From CBDFKK01 sp965248815 (GTDB lineage Bacteria; Pseudomonadota; Alphaproteobacteria; SMXP01), in assembly GCA_965248815.1 (NCBI GenBank), contig CBDFKK010000008.1:3038001-3102000 (forward strand): 64,000 nt of DNA, in the 5' to 3' direction. A program made the position numbers and the translations under genes. Shown piece after piece: positions 26,522-35,485 of the stretch. Below the pieces are notes generated by a model that saw only the letters and a program-made list of their open reading frames with translations, had not been told where the DNA came from and did no database searches. How positions within the stretch are numbered: the stretch's first letter is position 1; every line of letters starts with the position of its first letter.

Positions 26522-26920
26522 ATGATTAAAGTTGCAACCAAATTTTTCAAAAAGTTGAAAGACACCCTCCCTAGCATGGCGACCATGGGGATAGATTTCG
26601 TTGCATATTTTCCGGCGTCCGAAAGCGACGGTCTGGAGGCCAAGAAGGCCTATTTACGTCACTATGTGAGTGAGCGTGGCAACGTCATTGCTGAATTCGA
26701 AGACTCCGTCGACCGTGTGCAAGGAGAACGGCCCGGGCTGCAGATGGCCAAAAACCTTTGCACCAGCCAAGGGGCAACCCTGATTATCGTCAAGCTCGAC
26801 CGCGCCGGACGGGGCTCGGTACTCCTATTTGCGCCGCCCACTGAAGCATCCGCGCAAGCCCGCCGGGTCCGTGGCACATCTCGTTCCTTCGGTGTACCTC
26901 AGCTGTCCGCTGTGAGCTAG
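26522..26920 (+). pseudogene. Degenerate serine-recombinase-like N-terminal fragment
   Basis: About 132 residues. The middle (GIDFVAYFPASESDGLEAKK, GNVIAEFEDSVDRVQGERPGL, CTSQGATLIIVKLDR) follows the order of the resolvase N-terminal domain of alphaproteobacterial recombinase-family proteins (Y-R-V-S, L-E-A-Q, E-R-P, A-K-L-D-R). The catalytic Ser position is kept, but the Arg two residues before it is Pro, and the sequence after KLDR loses similarity and is Arg/Ser-rich. It therefore looks like a relic. No partner genes or att sites are seen. It sits in a 690-base gap between lepB and the MFS gene. Confidence 0.4.
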
Positions 26921-27023
26921 TAGCCGTCGAATTTCTGAATTCGAGGGCCCGCTGCCAGCTATGTCACCGTCGCCTTCTCACCTATGATCCCTCCGGCCGA
27001 CAACGGGCGCGGAGCAAATTTTC

Positions 27024-28235
27024 TTGCAATCACAACTCACAGTCTTTGTTTGTGCCCTGGCGATCTTTGTCAATAATGGCTTCATTCTGGTCGGCCTAAC
27101 GGCTTTTGACGTTTTCCTCTTGGACGAACTATCGGTGTCCGTCGCCGCTTTGAAGGCACGAGACGGCATTACATTATGGACCGTGGGAATCGTAGCGCCG
27201 CTCGGCGGCTATATGGCCGACCGGTGGGGCGTGAAACCACTTTTTACATTCAGCCTGATCGTGCTTGCACTTTGCATGTATTTGTATTCACTCGTCACTG
27301 ACATCGTCCATGTCTACGCCATTCACGTAATGTTGGGGTTGGCGCAAGTCTTCGGGGGCTGGGTGGTTGCGCTGCTGCTCGTATCACGGTGGACGACGAC
27401 CTATCGTGGCCTGGCGATCGGCACTGTGTTGGCGGGCTCAAGCTTGGGAAATGCATTATTGTCGCTCATCAACATCGAATTGCTCACACATGTCGATTGG
27501 CGTACGGCTTTCACGATCATCGCTTTAGTGCCGATCGTGCTCATTCCCGCCATCTTGTTTTTGCTTCGGGAGCAACCTGAAACCACGTTTAGCTCTGCAA
27601 CTTCATCCGAAAATGCGATTCCGCCGAGCCATGACGGCGTTACGTTTCGCGACGCCATGCGCTCACCACAACTTTGGATGCTCGGGCTGATCGCTACAGT
27701 GACGACATTCTCGGCATTGGGCGTCGCCACAAACGCCGTTCTATTTGGCACGACAGACTTAGGCCTATCGTTCGCCGCTGCTGGGCGATTGGCTTTTGCG
27801 TTCTTTGTCGGATCTTTGTTTTCGCAGGTGGGGGGCGGCCTCCTTGCGGACCGGATTGGCGGTGAGCGCGTCTTAATCGCGTCAGTCGCCCTCATGGGCG
27901 TGGGCTGCTTCAGCTTCGCCAATACGGGGCCAGGGAGCGCGATTTATGTATCGTTTCTATTCGGTCTTGGTTGGGGCGGCACAATCGCCATGATTCAATT
28001 TGTCGCCTCAGTCCGTTTCTTCGGCGCGGCGCTTGGGCGCATTCTCGCCATTCTCGTATTGCTCGAGACGACAGGCGGCGGCTTGGACCCCGCAGTGGTC
28101 GGCGCGTTTTTCGATCGGTTCGGCAATTACAGCGCTGGCTTCTTGTTAGCCGCCGGACTTTGTCTGGTCTCCCTTGGCACCGCCGTAGTTATGAGCCTCC
28201 TTCGCCAAAAAGGTCCGTCCCGCACGAATTCTTGA
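27024..28235 (+). CDS. Major facilitator superfamily transporter
   Basis: A 403-residue inner-membrane protein with about 12 hydrophobic segments. The loop 2-3 motif is seen as GGYMADRWGVKPLFTFSL near residues 70-88, and its repeat in the second half as GGGLLADRIGGERVLIASV near residue 270, with a central charged loop near residues 188-210. The start is a TTG with GGAG nine bases upstream. The sequence resembles the oxalate/formate-antiporter-like group, but the substrate is unknown. Confidence 0.87.
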   Translation: MQSQLTVFVCALAIFVNNGFILVGLTAFDVFLLDELSVSVAALKARDGITLWTVGIVAPLGGYMADRWGVKPLFTFSLIVLALCMYLYSLVTDIVHVYAIHVMLGLAQVFGGWVVALLLVSRWTTTYRGLAIGTVLAGSSLGNALLSLINIELLTHVDWRTAFTIIALVPIVLIPAILFLLREQPETTFSSATSSENAIPPSHDGVTFRDAMRSPQLWMLGLIATVTTFSALGVATNAVLFGTTDLGLSFAAAGRLAFAFFVGSLFSQVGGGLLADRIGGERVLIASVALMGVGCFSFANTGPGSAIYVSFLFGLGWGGTIAMIQFVASVRFFGAALGRILAILVLLETTGGGLDPAVVGAFFDRFGNYSAGFLLAAGLCLVSLGTAVVMSLLRQKGPSRTNS

Positions 28236-28316
28236 TCATCTGCCACTTTGTTTGCTGGCCGTGTATGACTATTTCGAAGAAACTTGCCATGACCAATAAA
28301 GCCCCAGGAGACTCTC

Positions 28317-28601
28317 ATGCCCAAAGCTCTATTCAACGGCGCCGTCATTGCAGAAACCGATCACTTTGAAGAAGTCGAAGGCAACGTCTATTTCCCGCCG
28401 GAGTCCGTAAACCGCGATCATGTCAAACCGTCTGAGACCACGAGCGTTTGCCCGTGGAAGGGCACAGCCAGCTACTACACCGTCGAAGTGAATGGCGAAA
28501 AAGCCGAGGACGCGGCCTGGTTCTATCCCGACCCCAAAGAGGCCGCCGCCAATATCAAAGATCATGTCGCCTTTTGGAAAGGCGTCAGCGTCGAGCGCTA
28601 A
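28317..28601 (+). CDS. DUF427 domain-containing protein
   Basis: A 94-residue single-domain protein. TDHFEEVEGNVYFPPESV, TVCPWKGTASYYTV (as TSVCPWKGTASYYTVEV) and AAWFYPDPKEAAANIKDHVAFW are the conserved DUF427 segments. The family has a small beta-barrel fold and no established function. AGGAG lies upstream of the ATG. It stands between the MFS and VWA genes. Confidence 0.9.
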   Translation: MPKALFNGAVIAETDHFEEVEGNVYFPPESVNRDHVKPSETTSVCPWKGTASYYTVEVNGEKAEDAAWFYPDPKEAAANIKDHVAFWKGVSVER

Positions 28602-28714
28602 GACGGCTATCGAAGTCCCTGCCCCAAAGAAGTCACAATAGCGCCCAAGGCCGGGCGCAATCGAAGCCTAGCGTCCTGTCCCAGGTTCACCACAACTTGG
28701 GAGAGGAAGACCAA

Positions 28715-30505
28715 ATGTCAGTCAAGGGAGTAGACGTGACACCAGCCCCGCAACGCTCAGCGATGTGGGGCTTTATGACATCTGTAGCCGCGAGCGCGCT
28801 GTTATTTACGGCGGCCTGCACCGACAACGGCACACAGACGGGCGAAAAAGATGACGAGCGCGGCCGGACGCAAACTTCGCAAACAACAAGCGAAGAGAAG
28901 TTGATGGTCGATCTGCAGCCACCTCCCGCCAGGGAGTTAGAGGCAGACGGATCGGTGGCATTTAACGCTCCTATGTCCGGTCTTGCCTATGATATGGCCG
29001 CTTCGGAGCCCCAAATGATGCCGCAGCCGATGCCTGGCGATATCGACCGGGACCGGTTCGAAGACTTTGAAGACAATCCTGTAAAAGTCGTGACGGAAGA
29101 TCCCATTTCGACGTTTAGTGTCGACGTCGACACCGCGTCATATTCCGTCATGCGGCGACACTTGAATGACGGCGCACTTCCCGCGCGCGACGCCATTCGG
29201 GTCGAGGAGCTGGTCAACTATTTCGACTATGACTATGAGCTCCCCGACTCGCGGACCGAGCCTTTCAAGACCAATGCGTTCCTCTATCAAACACCATGGA
29301 ACGAGGGCACGCAGCTCCTCCACGTTGGCATCAAAGGTTTCGACGTCATTCCCGAAAACAAGCCCGACAGCAATCTTGTACTCTTGCTCGACGTGTCCGG
29401 CTCCATGGACTCCCCTGACAAATTGCCCTTGCTGAAAAAAGCCATGGGCATGTTGGTCAACGAAATGGACGCGGATGATACCGTCTCCATTGTCGTTTAT
29501 GCGGGCGCTGCAGGCACCGTGCTCGAGCCCACCAAAGGTTCGGACAAGGCCAAGATCATGGCCTCTCTCGACCGCTTGTCCGCCGGCGGATCGACAGCTG
29601 GTGGTGAAGGCATTCGCCAAGCCTATGCCCTGGCCGAACAAAACTTCAAACAAGACACGGTCAATCGCGTGATCCTCGCGACCGACGGCGACTTCAATGT
29701 CGGGATCAACGACCCGGAGCGTCTGGAAGATTTCATTTCCGAAAAGCGCGACACCGGCGTGTTCTTGACGGTGCTAGGTTTCGGCCGCGGCAACTACAAC
29801 GATGTGCTGATGCAAAAACTTGCCCAATCGGGCAACGGCAACGCCGCCTACATCGACTCGGTCAAGGAAGCCCAAAAAGTGTTGGTCGATGAAATGTCGA
29901 GCACGCTCTTCCCCATTGCCAAGGACGTTAAAATCCAGGTCGAGTTTAATCCGGCTCAGGTCGCCGAATACAGGCTGATCGGCTACGAGACCCGGATCCT
30001 CAACCGGGAAGACTTTAATAACGATCAAGTGGACGCCGGCGATATCGGCAGTGGTCATAGCGTCACGGCGATCTATGAAATCGTGCCGACCGGCAGCGAC
30101 GCCGGTTGGACCGAGCCATTGCGCTACGGCGGTGAGGCCACCGGCACGATGAGCGAAGACAAAAGTGGTGAAATCGCCTTTGTCCGTGTGCGCTAAAAGC
30201 TGCCCGATGAAGACGAAAGCAATCTCATCGAGACGGCGGTGATGCCCGAAGATGCCATCAACAGCATCGTTGAGGCACCGCAAGACGTTCAATTCGCAGC
30301 GGCGGTGGCGGCCTTCGGCCAAAAGCTCCGCGGCGGCAAATATCTCAACGATTGGGATTTTGATGCCATTGGCAATCTCGCCCAAAGCGCCAAGGGCGAC
30401 GACCAATTTGGCTACCGGGCGGAGTTCACCCAGCTGGTGAGGTTGGCCAGGTCATCGTCCACCATGCCATCGCTCGAAATAAGCGAGGGCACGGTCACCC
30501 AATAA
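28715..30505 (+). pseudogene. YfbK-like von Willebrand factor A lipoprotein, interrupted by in-frame TAA
   Basis: Exported VWA protein. A signal with a lipobox-like end (SALLFTAACT) is near residue 35. The vWF_A N-terminal domain follows (ISTFSVDVDTASYSVMRR near residue 130), then the VWA domain with the MIDAS motif DVSGSMD near residue 225 and TDGDFNVGI. A TAA at 30194-30196 falls inside the C-terminal DUF3520 domain: FVRVR, stop, KLPDEDES, with the domain continuing in the same frame to FGYRAEFTQLVRLA. Tyr is usual at the stop position, so a single base change explains it. The protein as displayed lacks about 100 C-terminal residues and may still fold in its VWA part. Confidence 0.8.
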
Positions 30506-30536
30506 CCCGTTCAAGGGAGGGGAACTGTATGAGTAG

Positions 30537-30562
30537 GCGGCGGGCTTCGGCCCGCCGCTTTT
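30537..30562 (+). terminator. Rho-independent terminator
   Basis: Nine-base perfect arms GCGGCGGGC and GCCCGCCGC around a TTCG tetraloop, followed by TTTT. It lies about 30 bases after the end of the VWA frame. Confidence 0.9.
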
Positions 30563-30575
30563 CCTTTGGCGATCG

Positions 30576-30641
30576 CTACTTGATAAAAAGTGGAATCGAA
30601 AGCGCTGCAAGCACCAATATAACCAGCAGGATGGTATCCAT
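30576..30641 (-). CDS. Candidate 21-residue membrane peptide
   Basis: ATG-to-TAG frame encoding MDTILLVILVLAALSIPLFI plus a final Lys: one hydrophobic helix with a charged residue at each end. A good ribosome binding site, AAGGAAGG, lies about nine bases upstream of the ATG. Such single-helix peptides often modulate membrane complexes, but no family is recognised. It occupies the 342-base gap between the VWA gene and the TetR gene, antisense to both. Confidence 0.45.
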   Translation of the reverse strand: MDTILLVILVLAALSIPLFIK

Positions 30642-30760
30642 TTGCCGTCCCTTCCTTTGCTACACGCCCCAAGTCTGGCGCCCTGCCGCCCTAGGGGCAA
30701 GCATAGGTCTGCTGCCCGTTAACAACTTGTCTCGTCATGATAACCTTAAACTATAAAAAG

Positions 30761-30812
30761 ACTAATTATGATACTAGTCATATTTTATTATATGATATAT
30801 ATCATAATTAGT
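30761..30812. promoter_or_regulatory. Tandem palindromes upstream of the TetR gene, probable operators
   Basis: TATGATATATATCATA (30791-30806) is a perfect 16-bp palindrome, and TATGATACTAGTCATA (30768-30783) is a near-palindrome with the same ends, 23 bases apart centre to centre. The outer 13-base arms at 30761-30773 and 30800-30812 are also perfectly complementary. The location 36 bases before the TetR start fits autoregulation. Confidence 0.7.
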
Positions 30813-30847
30813 TCGATTCGGTCGTTTTTGGCTCTCCTAGGCGCATT

Positions 30848-31411
30848 GTGAGCTACACCCCCGCCCACAAAGAACGCACCCGTGCCCGCATACTTGAGAG
30901 CGCTAGGCGCCTCCTGAAGGATCAAGGGCTCGCCGGCGTGAGCGTCGATGGCCTTATGGCCGAAGCTGGTCTCACACGAGGCGGCTTCTACGCTCATTTC
31001 AAGTCCAAGGACGATTTGGTCGCGGCGGCGCTTGAGGATCCGGTTCTTGTAGGATTTTTGACCAAACACGAGGGCGAGCGGGAGCCGGCGCACTGGACCC
31101 GACTCGTCCTGGAGGAATATCTGGGATCCCTTCACCGCGACCGGCCGGGGACCGGCTGCCCCCTCGCCGCCTTTATTGGCGAGGCCTCCCACGCGGCCTC
31201 CGAAGTACAGGCCGCTTACGCCGCTCAAGTCAAACAAGCTGCAACGACCATATCCGCTCGCTTGCCCGGCAAGCCGAAAGAAACAGAAAAGGAAGCTCTG
31301 GGCATTTTGGCGCTGGTGATCGGCGGTGCAGCCCTTGCCCGGGCGGTCGATGACAAAGTGCTCTCGGATGCTATTCTAGCCGCCTGCCGCGAGGCGATTT
31401 CAGATTTATAG
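30848..31411 (+). CDS. TetR/AcrR family transcriptional regulator
   Basis: A 187-residue one-component regulator. The N-terminal helix-turn-helix is RARILESARRLLKDQGLAG then VDGLMAEAGLTRGGFYAHFKSKDDLV. The C-terminal ligand domain is of the TetR_C_16/YP-type with GCPLAAFIGEASHA near residue 102. The start is a GTG. Palindromes lie directly upstream, and the thioredoxin-like gene begins eight bases after its stop, so it probably controls its own operon. Ligand unknown. Confidence 0.9.
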   Translation: MSYTPAHKERTRARILESARRLLKDQGLAGVSVDGLMAEAGLTRGGFYAHFKSKDDLVAAALEDPVLVGFLTKHEGEREPAHWTRLVLEEYLGSLHRDRPGTGCPLAAFIGEASHAASEVQAAYAAQVKQAATTISARLPGKPKETEKEALGILALVIGGAALARAVDDKVLSDAILAACREAISDL

Positions 31412-31419
31412 GGCCGCTC

Positions 31420-31965
31420 ATGAAAATTTTCAGCCAAACCTACATGTTGCTGGTGGTCACGCTGCTGGTCGCCGTGCCCATCGCAGACGCTAGAGCACAA
31501 GACAACGATCAAGAAATCGGTATCTTGGACCCAGGAATGGCCGAAGAAGGAGGAGCGGCCCCCGACTTCCGCCTCAAAGATTTGAATATGAACTTGGTCC
31601 AACTCTCCCAGTTCCTCGGAACTCCAATCGTGCTCAACTTTTTCGCTTCTTGGTGCGGCCCCTGCATTATCGAGATGCCCTACATCCAAGCCGCGCATGA
31701 TCAGGCTGCGGACAATGGCTATGTTGTCTTAGGTGTTGCCGTCGAAGACAGCCGGGGGGCCATCGAAGACATGATGGCAGGTGGAAGCTTTACTTATCCT
31801 GCTGTGATCGATGGCGACAGCAGCGTAAAGCTCGCATACCAGGTCGTCGGTCCGCCCTACACGTTTTTTATCGACCGGGACGGCATAATCCAAACTGTGG
31901 TATCGGGCTCCCTTGAGCCGGAAACACTGGATTTGGAAATAGCTCAGTTACTCGAAACGGAGTAG
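31420..31965 (+). CDS. TlpA/ResA-like thioredoxin-fold protein
   Basis: Exported 181-residue thiol-disulfide protein. A signal peptide (YMLLVVTLLVAVPIADARAQ) covers the first 27 residues. The active site is FFASWCGPCIIEMP near residue 75, and the cis-Pro region is VVGPPYTFFIDRDG near residue 145. Such proteins reduce cysteines or deliver metals in the periplasm. It lies between the TetR gene and the Asp-box protein, which has a CxCC motif that could be its client. Confidence 0.87.
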   Translation: MKIFSQTYMLLVVTLLVAVPIADARAQDNDQEIGILDPGMAEEGGAAPDFRLKDLNMNLVQLSQFLGTPIVLNFFASWCGPCIIEMPYIQAAHDQAADNGYVVLGVAVEDSRGAIEDMMAGGSFTYPAVIDGDSSVKLAYQVVGPPYTFFIDRDGIIQTVVSGSLEPETLDLEIAQLLETE

Positions 31966-32000
31966 ACTAGGGCCAATCACAGCTTTGAAGGAGGTTTCCC

Positions 32001-33398
32001 ATGATCCGATCACTGACAGTAGCTACGCTATTGGCAGCAACATCGTTGAGTTGGTCGAGCGCACCTCAAGCTGAAGAGGTGTCAAAGGATCCAATAGCTT
32101 TTGCCGATATCGTCAGCATCGGGACGATCGATAAGAATCCGGCAGACCAATATTTGCAGGCTACTCCTGACGGCGACGTGTTGATGACCTGGACGGAAGA
32201 CGCCGAGGGCAAGCGCGCGCGTAACGCGTTCATTGCAACGGTTGACAGCCAGGGTGGTCTGGGCGATGCGCGTCAAATCAATGACGTGCCCGGTTCGGTA
32301 CATTGGTACGGCGGCGACAATAGGCTGAAATATACAGTCGCGCCCGATGGTGGCATTACAGCTGTATATGCTTCTCCTCTTGACGGCTTCAAAACCGGCG
32401 TTGTGCTCACAACCCATGCCACGCCGAACGGCGAGTTCGAAGCTTCAAAGTGGCTCAACGACGACGACAATGATCCGCCAGTGGCCCACGCGTTTGCTAC
32501 GGTTGCCGCAAGCCCGGACGGTAAGATCTATGCAACATGGATCGACGGGCGCAATCGAACGTTCCTCGGCATGGGCGAGCCCGAGTCTACCGCTGAAAAG
32601 CGCAAAGACATCAAGATGCGTGATCTCACTATTCCTGAATCGGTTATGCAGATGGGCCCGCGAGCGACGCGCAAATTTGCCGAAGAGAATTCGCAGCTCT
32701 ACATGGCCGTATCGGAGGATAGCGGGAAATCTTTCAGCACGAATTATCCGATTACAAATATTCAAGTCTGCGCTTGCTGCGTGCCCACCGTTTCGTTCCT
32801 CGATGATGGCGGCACGGTGATCGTGTCCTATCGCGAAGTCGGTGAGGGTTATCTACGAGATAATGTCGTGATCCGCTCGACCGACGGCGGCAAGACGTTC
32901 TCGACGCCCACATTCATTAGCGAAGACGGCTGGATTGCAAAGTTTTGTCCCCACGCCGGATCGTCAGTGATTGCCGCACAAAATGACCGGTTACAAAGCG
33001 TTTGGTTCACCGCCGGCAAGAAGGGCGAAGATGACGCGGGCATCTACTACACATATTCCGATGATGCCGGTGAAAGCTTTGCACCGCGCCAGCTTTTGGA
33101 CCGCACGCCGGCACACACCGTTCTTCATGCTCAGGTCGTGGAAGATGAAAGCGGGAGGCTTTGGGCCGTTTGGGAAAACTTCCTCGAAGGCGATCAACGA
33201 AGACCTCAGATCTTCATGGCCCATCGTGCACCCGACGCGACGGAGTGGAGCGAAAAGTATCTTCTCAGCGAAGGCGGCGAGACCTCGATGCTTCCCTCCT
33301 TGGCAACCGACGGCACGAATGTGTATGTCGCCTGGACGGAAAAGAAAGGCGAGACATCTACAGTGAAGTTGCGCACAGCGTCACTCGTCGGCAGCTAA
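32001..33398 (+). CDS. Exported Asp-box beta-propeller (sialidase-like fold) protein
   Basis: A 465-residue exported protein with a signal peptide ending near SAPQAEE. At least three Asp-boxes (S-x-D-x-G-x-x-F) are visible: SEDSGKSFS near residue 235, STDGGKTFS near 295 and SDDAGESFA near 350. This is the blade signature of sialidase/BNR propellers. A CACC motif (QVCACCVPTVSF) near residue 255 is not a sialidase feature and suggests metal or disulfide chemistry. Sialidase activity is not supported: no FRIP motif or clear Arg triad. GGAGG precedes the ATG; 35 bases after the TlpA-like gene. Confidence 0.75.
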   Translation: MIRSLTVATLLAATSLSWSSAPQAEEVSKDPIAFADIVSIGTIDKNPADQYLQATPDGDVLMTWTEDAEGKRARNAFIATVDSQGGLGDARQINDVPGSVHWYGGDNRLKYTVAPDGGITAVYASPLDGFKTGVVLTTHATPNGEFEASKWLNDDDNDPPVAHAFATVAASPDGKIYATWIDGRNRTFLGMGEPESTAEKRKDIKMRDLTIPESVMQMGPRATRKFAEENSQLYMAVSEDSGKSFSTNYPITNIQVCACCVPTVSFLDDGGTVIVSYREVGEGYLRDNVVIRSTDGGKTFSTPTFISEDGWIAKFCPHAGSSVIAAQNDRLQSVWFTAGKKGEDDAGIYYTYSDDAGESFAPRQLLDRTPAHTVLHAQVVEDESGRLWAVWENFLEGDQRRPQIFMAHRAPDATEWSEKYLLSEGGETSMLPSLATDGTNVYVAWTEKKGETSTVKLRTASLVGS

Positions 33399-33415
33399 CG
33401 TTCGACGTTCTCGGA

Positions 33416-34408
33416 CTAACCTAATTGCACAATCTCTTGCAGGCCGCCGCTGGCAGGGTTGCGCACAATGAAGCTTTGCCCATCTCCCAGGCCGGGCACG
33501 GAGATGTCCATCACTTCGGAATAGATTTGGCAATCGAGTTCCTTTGACGCACTTAAGGCCTTTGCGAGATCGTCAACGACACACTGCTGGGCGATGTAGC
33601 CAATATTTGGCGCGACAGCTACATCGGTCAGATCGATGCAGTCATAGTTGATGGGTTCCGACAGCGCGACTTTGCCGAACATGTGGTTGCCCTGAAGAAA
33701 GCGGATACGCGTGCGCGCATTTTCCGGCAAGCCCAAAAACTCGTTGGTGTCCGGCGTGGCGAGTTCATCGTCGAACATGACTCCCATGCCGAGCACGCGC
33801 TCATAAAAATCGGTTGCCGTTTTTAGATCTTTGACAATGTGCGCCGTCGTCACGACCGGTAAAAAGCCTTTTCCATTATGGCCGACAGAATCCATGTAGG
33901 CGCGCATATCGCCGATCGTCGTTCCCGGATCACCTATTGCCAATTCAACCAAATTAATCGGCACGGAGTCATATCCGCTAAGCACGACCTCCGTCGGCGC
34001 ACCGACGCTCGACTTCAAGTCATAATGCTTGGGTTCGGACCACGATTTACAGCCGTTTTCACCCAGGTATTTCGACGCCTTTTGTATGTCGGGCGTATAA
34101 AAATTCACGTTGCACAAGCCGAATGCCAAGAAACTGTGGACGGTCCAAATCTCCCTGCGATTGGCTGCGTTAAACTCCATCAAATAAATGCGCCCAACAT
34201 CAAGTCCGTTACTTTCCAACATCGCAACCTGAGCTTCGCTGCCAACCGGCAGGTGCCAATGTTTTTCGAAGGCTGAGCCTTTCATTGTGCCGCTTCCGAT
34301 GATTTCGAAACCGACCACGTCTTTGTAAAAGCCAATTGACGCTTTGAGATCGCGGGCGCCTATGACGACAGCGGCTACGGGCGAACCGGACGGCAAATTC
34401 TGGGACAT
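33416..34408 (-). CDS. VOC family protein with two glyoxalase-like domains
   Basis: A 330-residue protein with two VOC modules: the first from AAVVIGARDLKASIGFYKDV (residue 13) to about 150, the second from TTAHIVKDLKTATDFYERVLG (near 188) to the end. The layout resembles extradiol dioxygenases or two-domain glyoxalases; a His in TTAHIV is a possible metal ligand. No substrate can be assigned. It stands alone, convergent with the propeller gene and divergent from the broken thioesterase. Confidence 0.82.
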   Translation of the reverse strand: MSQNLPSGSPVAAVVIGARDLKASIGFYKDVVGFEIIGSGTMKGSAFEKHWHLPVGSEAQVAMLESNGLDVGRIYLMEFNAANRREIWTVHSFLAFGLCNVNFYTPDIQKASKYLGENGCKSWSEPKHYDLKSSVGAPTEVVLSGYDSVPINLVELAIGDPGTTIGDMRAYMDSVGHNGKGFLPVVTTAHIVKDLKTATDFYERVLGMGVMFDDELATPDTNEFLGLPENARTRIRFLQGNHMFGKVALSEPINYDCIDLTDVAVAPNIGYIAQQCVVDDLAKALSASKELDCQIYSEVMDISVPGLGDGQSFIVRNPASGGLQEIVQLG

Positions 34409-34555
34409 TGGGATTCCTATATTTGTATCGCGAGAATAGGTTCAGGCAAGACCGTCATCTTAACAGGCACGCACGCGTCATACACGATCAAACTGAGGCT
34501 CTTGTCTTAACAAAAGAGATCTGCGATCAAACAGATCTCTGGTCGAGGAAACAAA

Positions 34556-35470
34556 ATGACGGCACCATTGGTTGAAACTTGTCGCGGCTTCGTCAACACG
34601 TGGGAATGCGATGAAAACGATCATTAAAATGTGCAGTTCTATTTTGCCAAAAAAAGTGAAGCCGACGCTCACTTCCGGCTTCACCTCGGTTTGCTGCCAG
34701 CCGATCGGACCGAGGACAAAACGCATGTGCGCGTTAGCCAAGATCATGTGCGCTTTCACGCCGAGCTGCGCGCCGCCGACACGTTTGCGATAACGACAGG
34801 CATCGTCGGGATTGATGACACGACACTTAGTGTCTTTCACACCATGACCAAAAGCAACGGCGAGCTTGCGGCGACTATGGTCACGACCTGGGAGCACGTC
34901 GACGCTGATTCCGGCGCGCCGGCAATTTGGCCGGATGATGTCAAAGAACAAGCCGCACGCCGTCACGTCGATCTTCCTGATAACGCTCTGTGGCGCTCGG
35001 CGGACAGACGCGCGCCCTTTCCAGATATCAAACTTGACGAAGCCGAAATCCAAAATGCTCTCACGGTATATCGAGGACTCGTACACCCGGCAGAGTGCGA
35101 CGGGCTAGGGCATATGACGCCGCGCTTCCACATTTCGCGCACGTCGGATGGGGCTGCTCATTTTTGGAATGCGTTCGGCTTCTATAGCGGCGATCTTCAA
35201 GAGCAAAATCGCGGGTCGGTCGTGCTCGAATACTTGCTCACCTATTGCCGTCCGTTTAAAGCCGGCGATCCCATTGAAGTTAAGTCGTTCATTCGATCCG
35301 TCGGCTCTAAGACGATTAGCTTTACGCACTTGCTATTTGATCGGAAGACCGGCCGATTGAACGCCATTGCCGATCCAACCGCCGTGCTGTTTGATCAGAC
35401 AACGCGCAAAGCCATCGAACTCAGCACGGAGGAACGCGCGCGCTTCGAGCCCGGCATCCGACAGATTTGA
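34556..35470 (+). pseudogene. Thioesterase-family protein (double hot-dog), interrupted by in-frame TAA
   Basis: The frame opens at an ATG with GAGGAAAC upstream and reads CRGFVNTWECDENDH, then TAA at 34625-34627, then NVQFYFAKKSEADAH in the same frame. W-x-C-D-x-N-D-H followed by Leu or Met, N-V is the usual N-terminal motif of this acyl-CoA thioesterase group, so the stop replaces one residue (TTA to TAA would do). The rest has two hot-dog halves, with VYRGLVHPAECDGLGHMTPRF beginning the second near residue 180. An internal ATG at 34631 would give a protein lacking the first strand and catalytic region. The downstream gene follows by 15 bases. Confidence 0.75.
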
Positions 35471-35485
35471 GTTCAAGGATTGCTA

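Noticed and set aside
28448..28714. Longer N-terminus of the VWA protein overlapping DUF427
   Set aside because: It overlaps DUF427 in another frame and would bury the export signal.
29138..30406. Long antisense open frames across the VWA gene
   Set aside because: They are low-complexity shadows caused by codon bias of the real gene and contain no recognised motif.
32001..33398. True sialidase assignment for the Asp-box protein
   Set aside because: Asp-boxes are present, but no FRIP motif or arginine triad was found.
34478..35086. Minus-strand frame opposite the thioesterase
   Set aside because: Thioesterase motifs on the plus strand explain the conservation.
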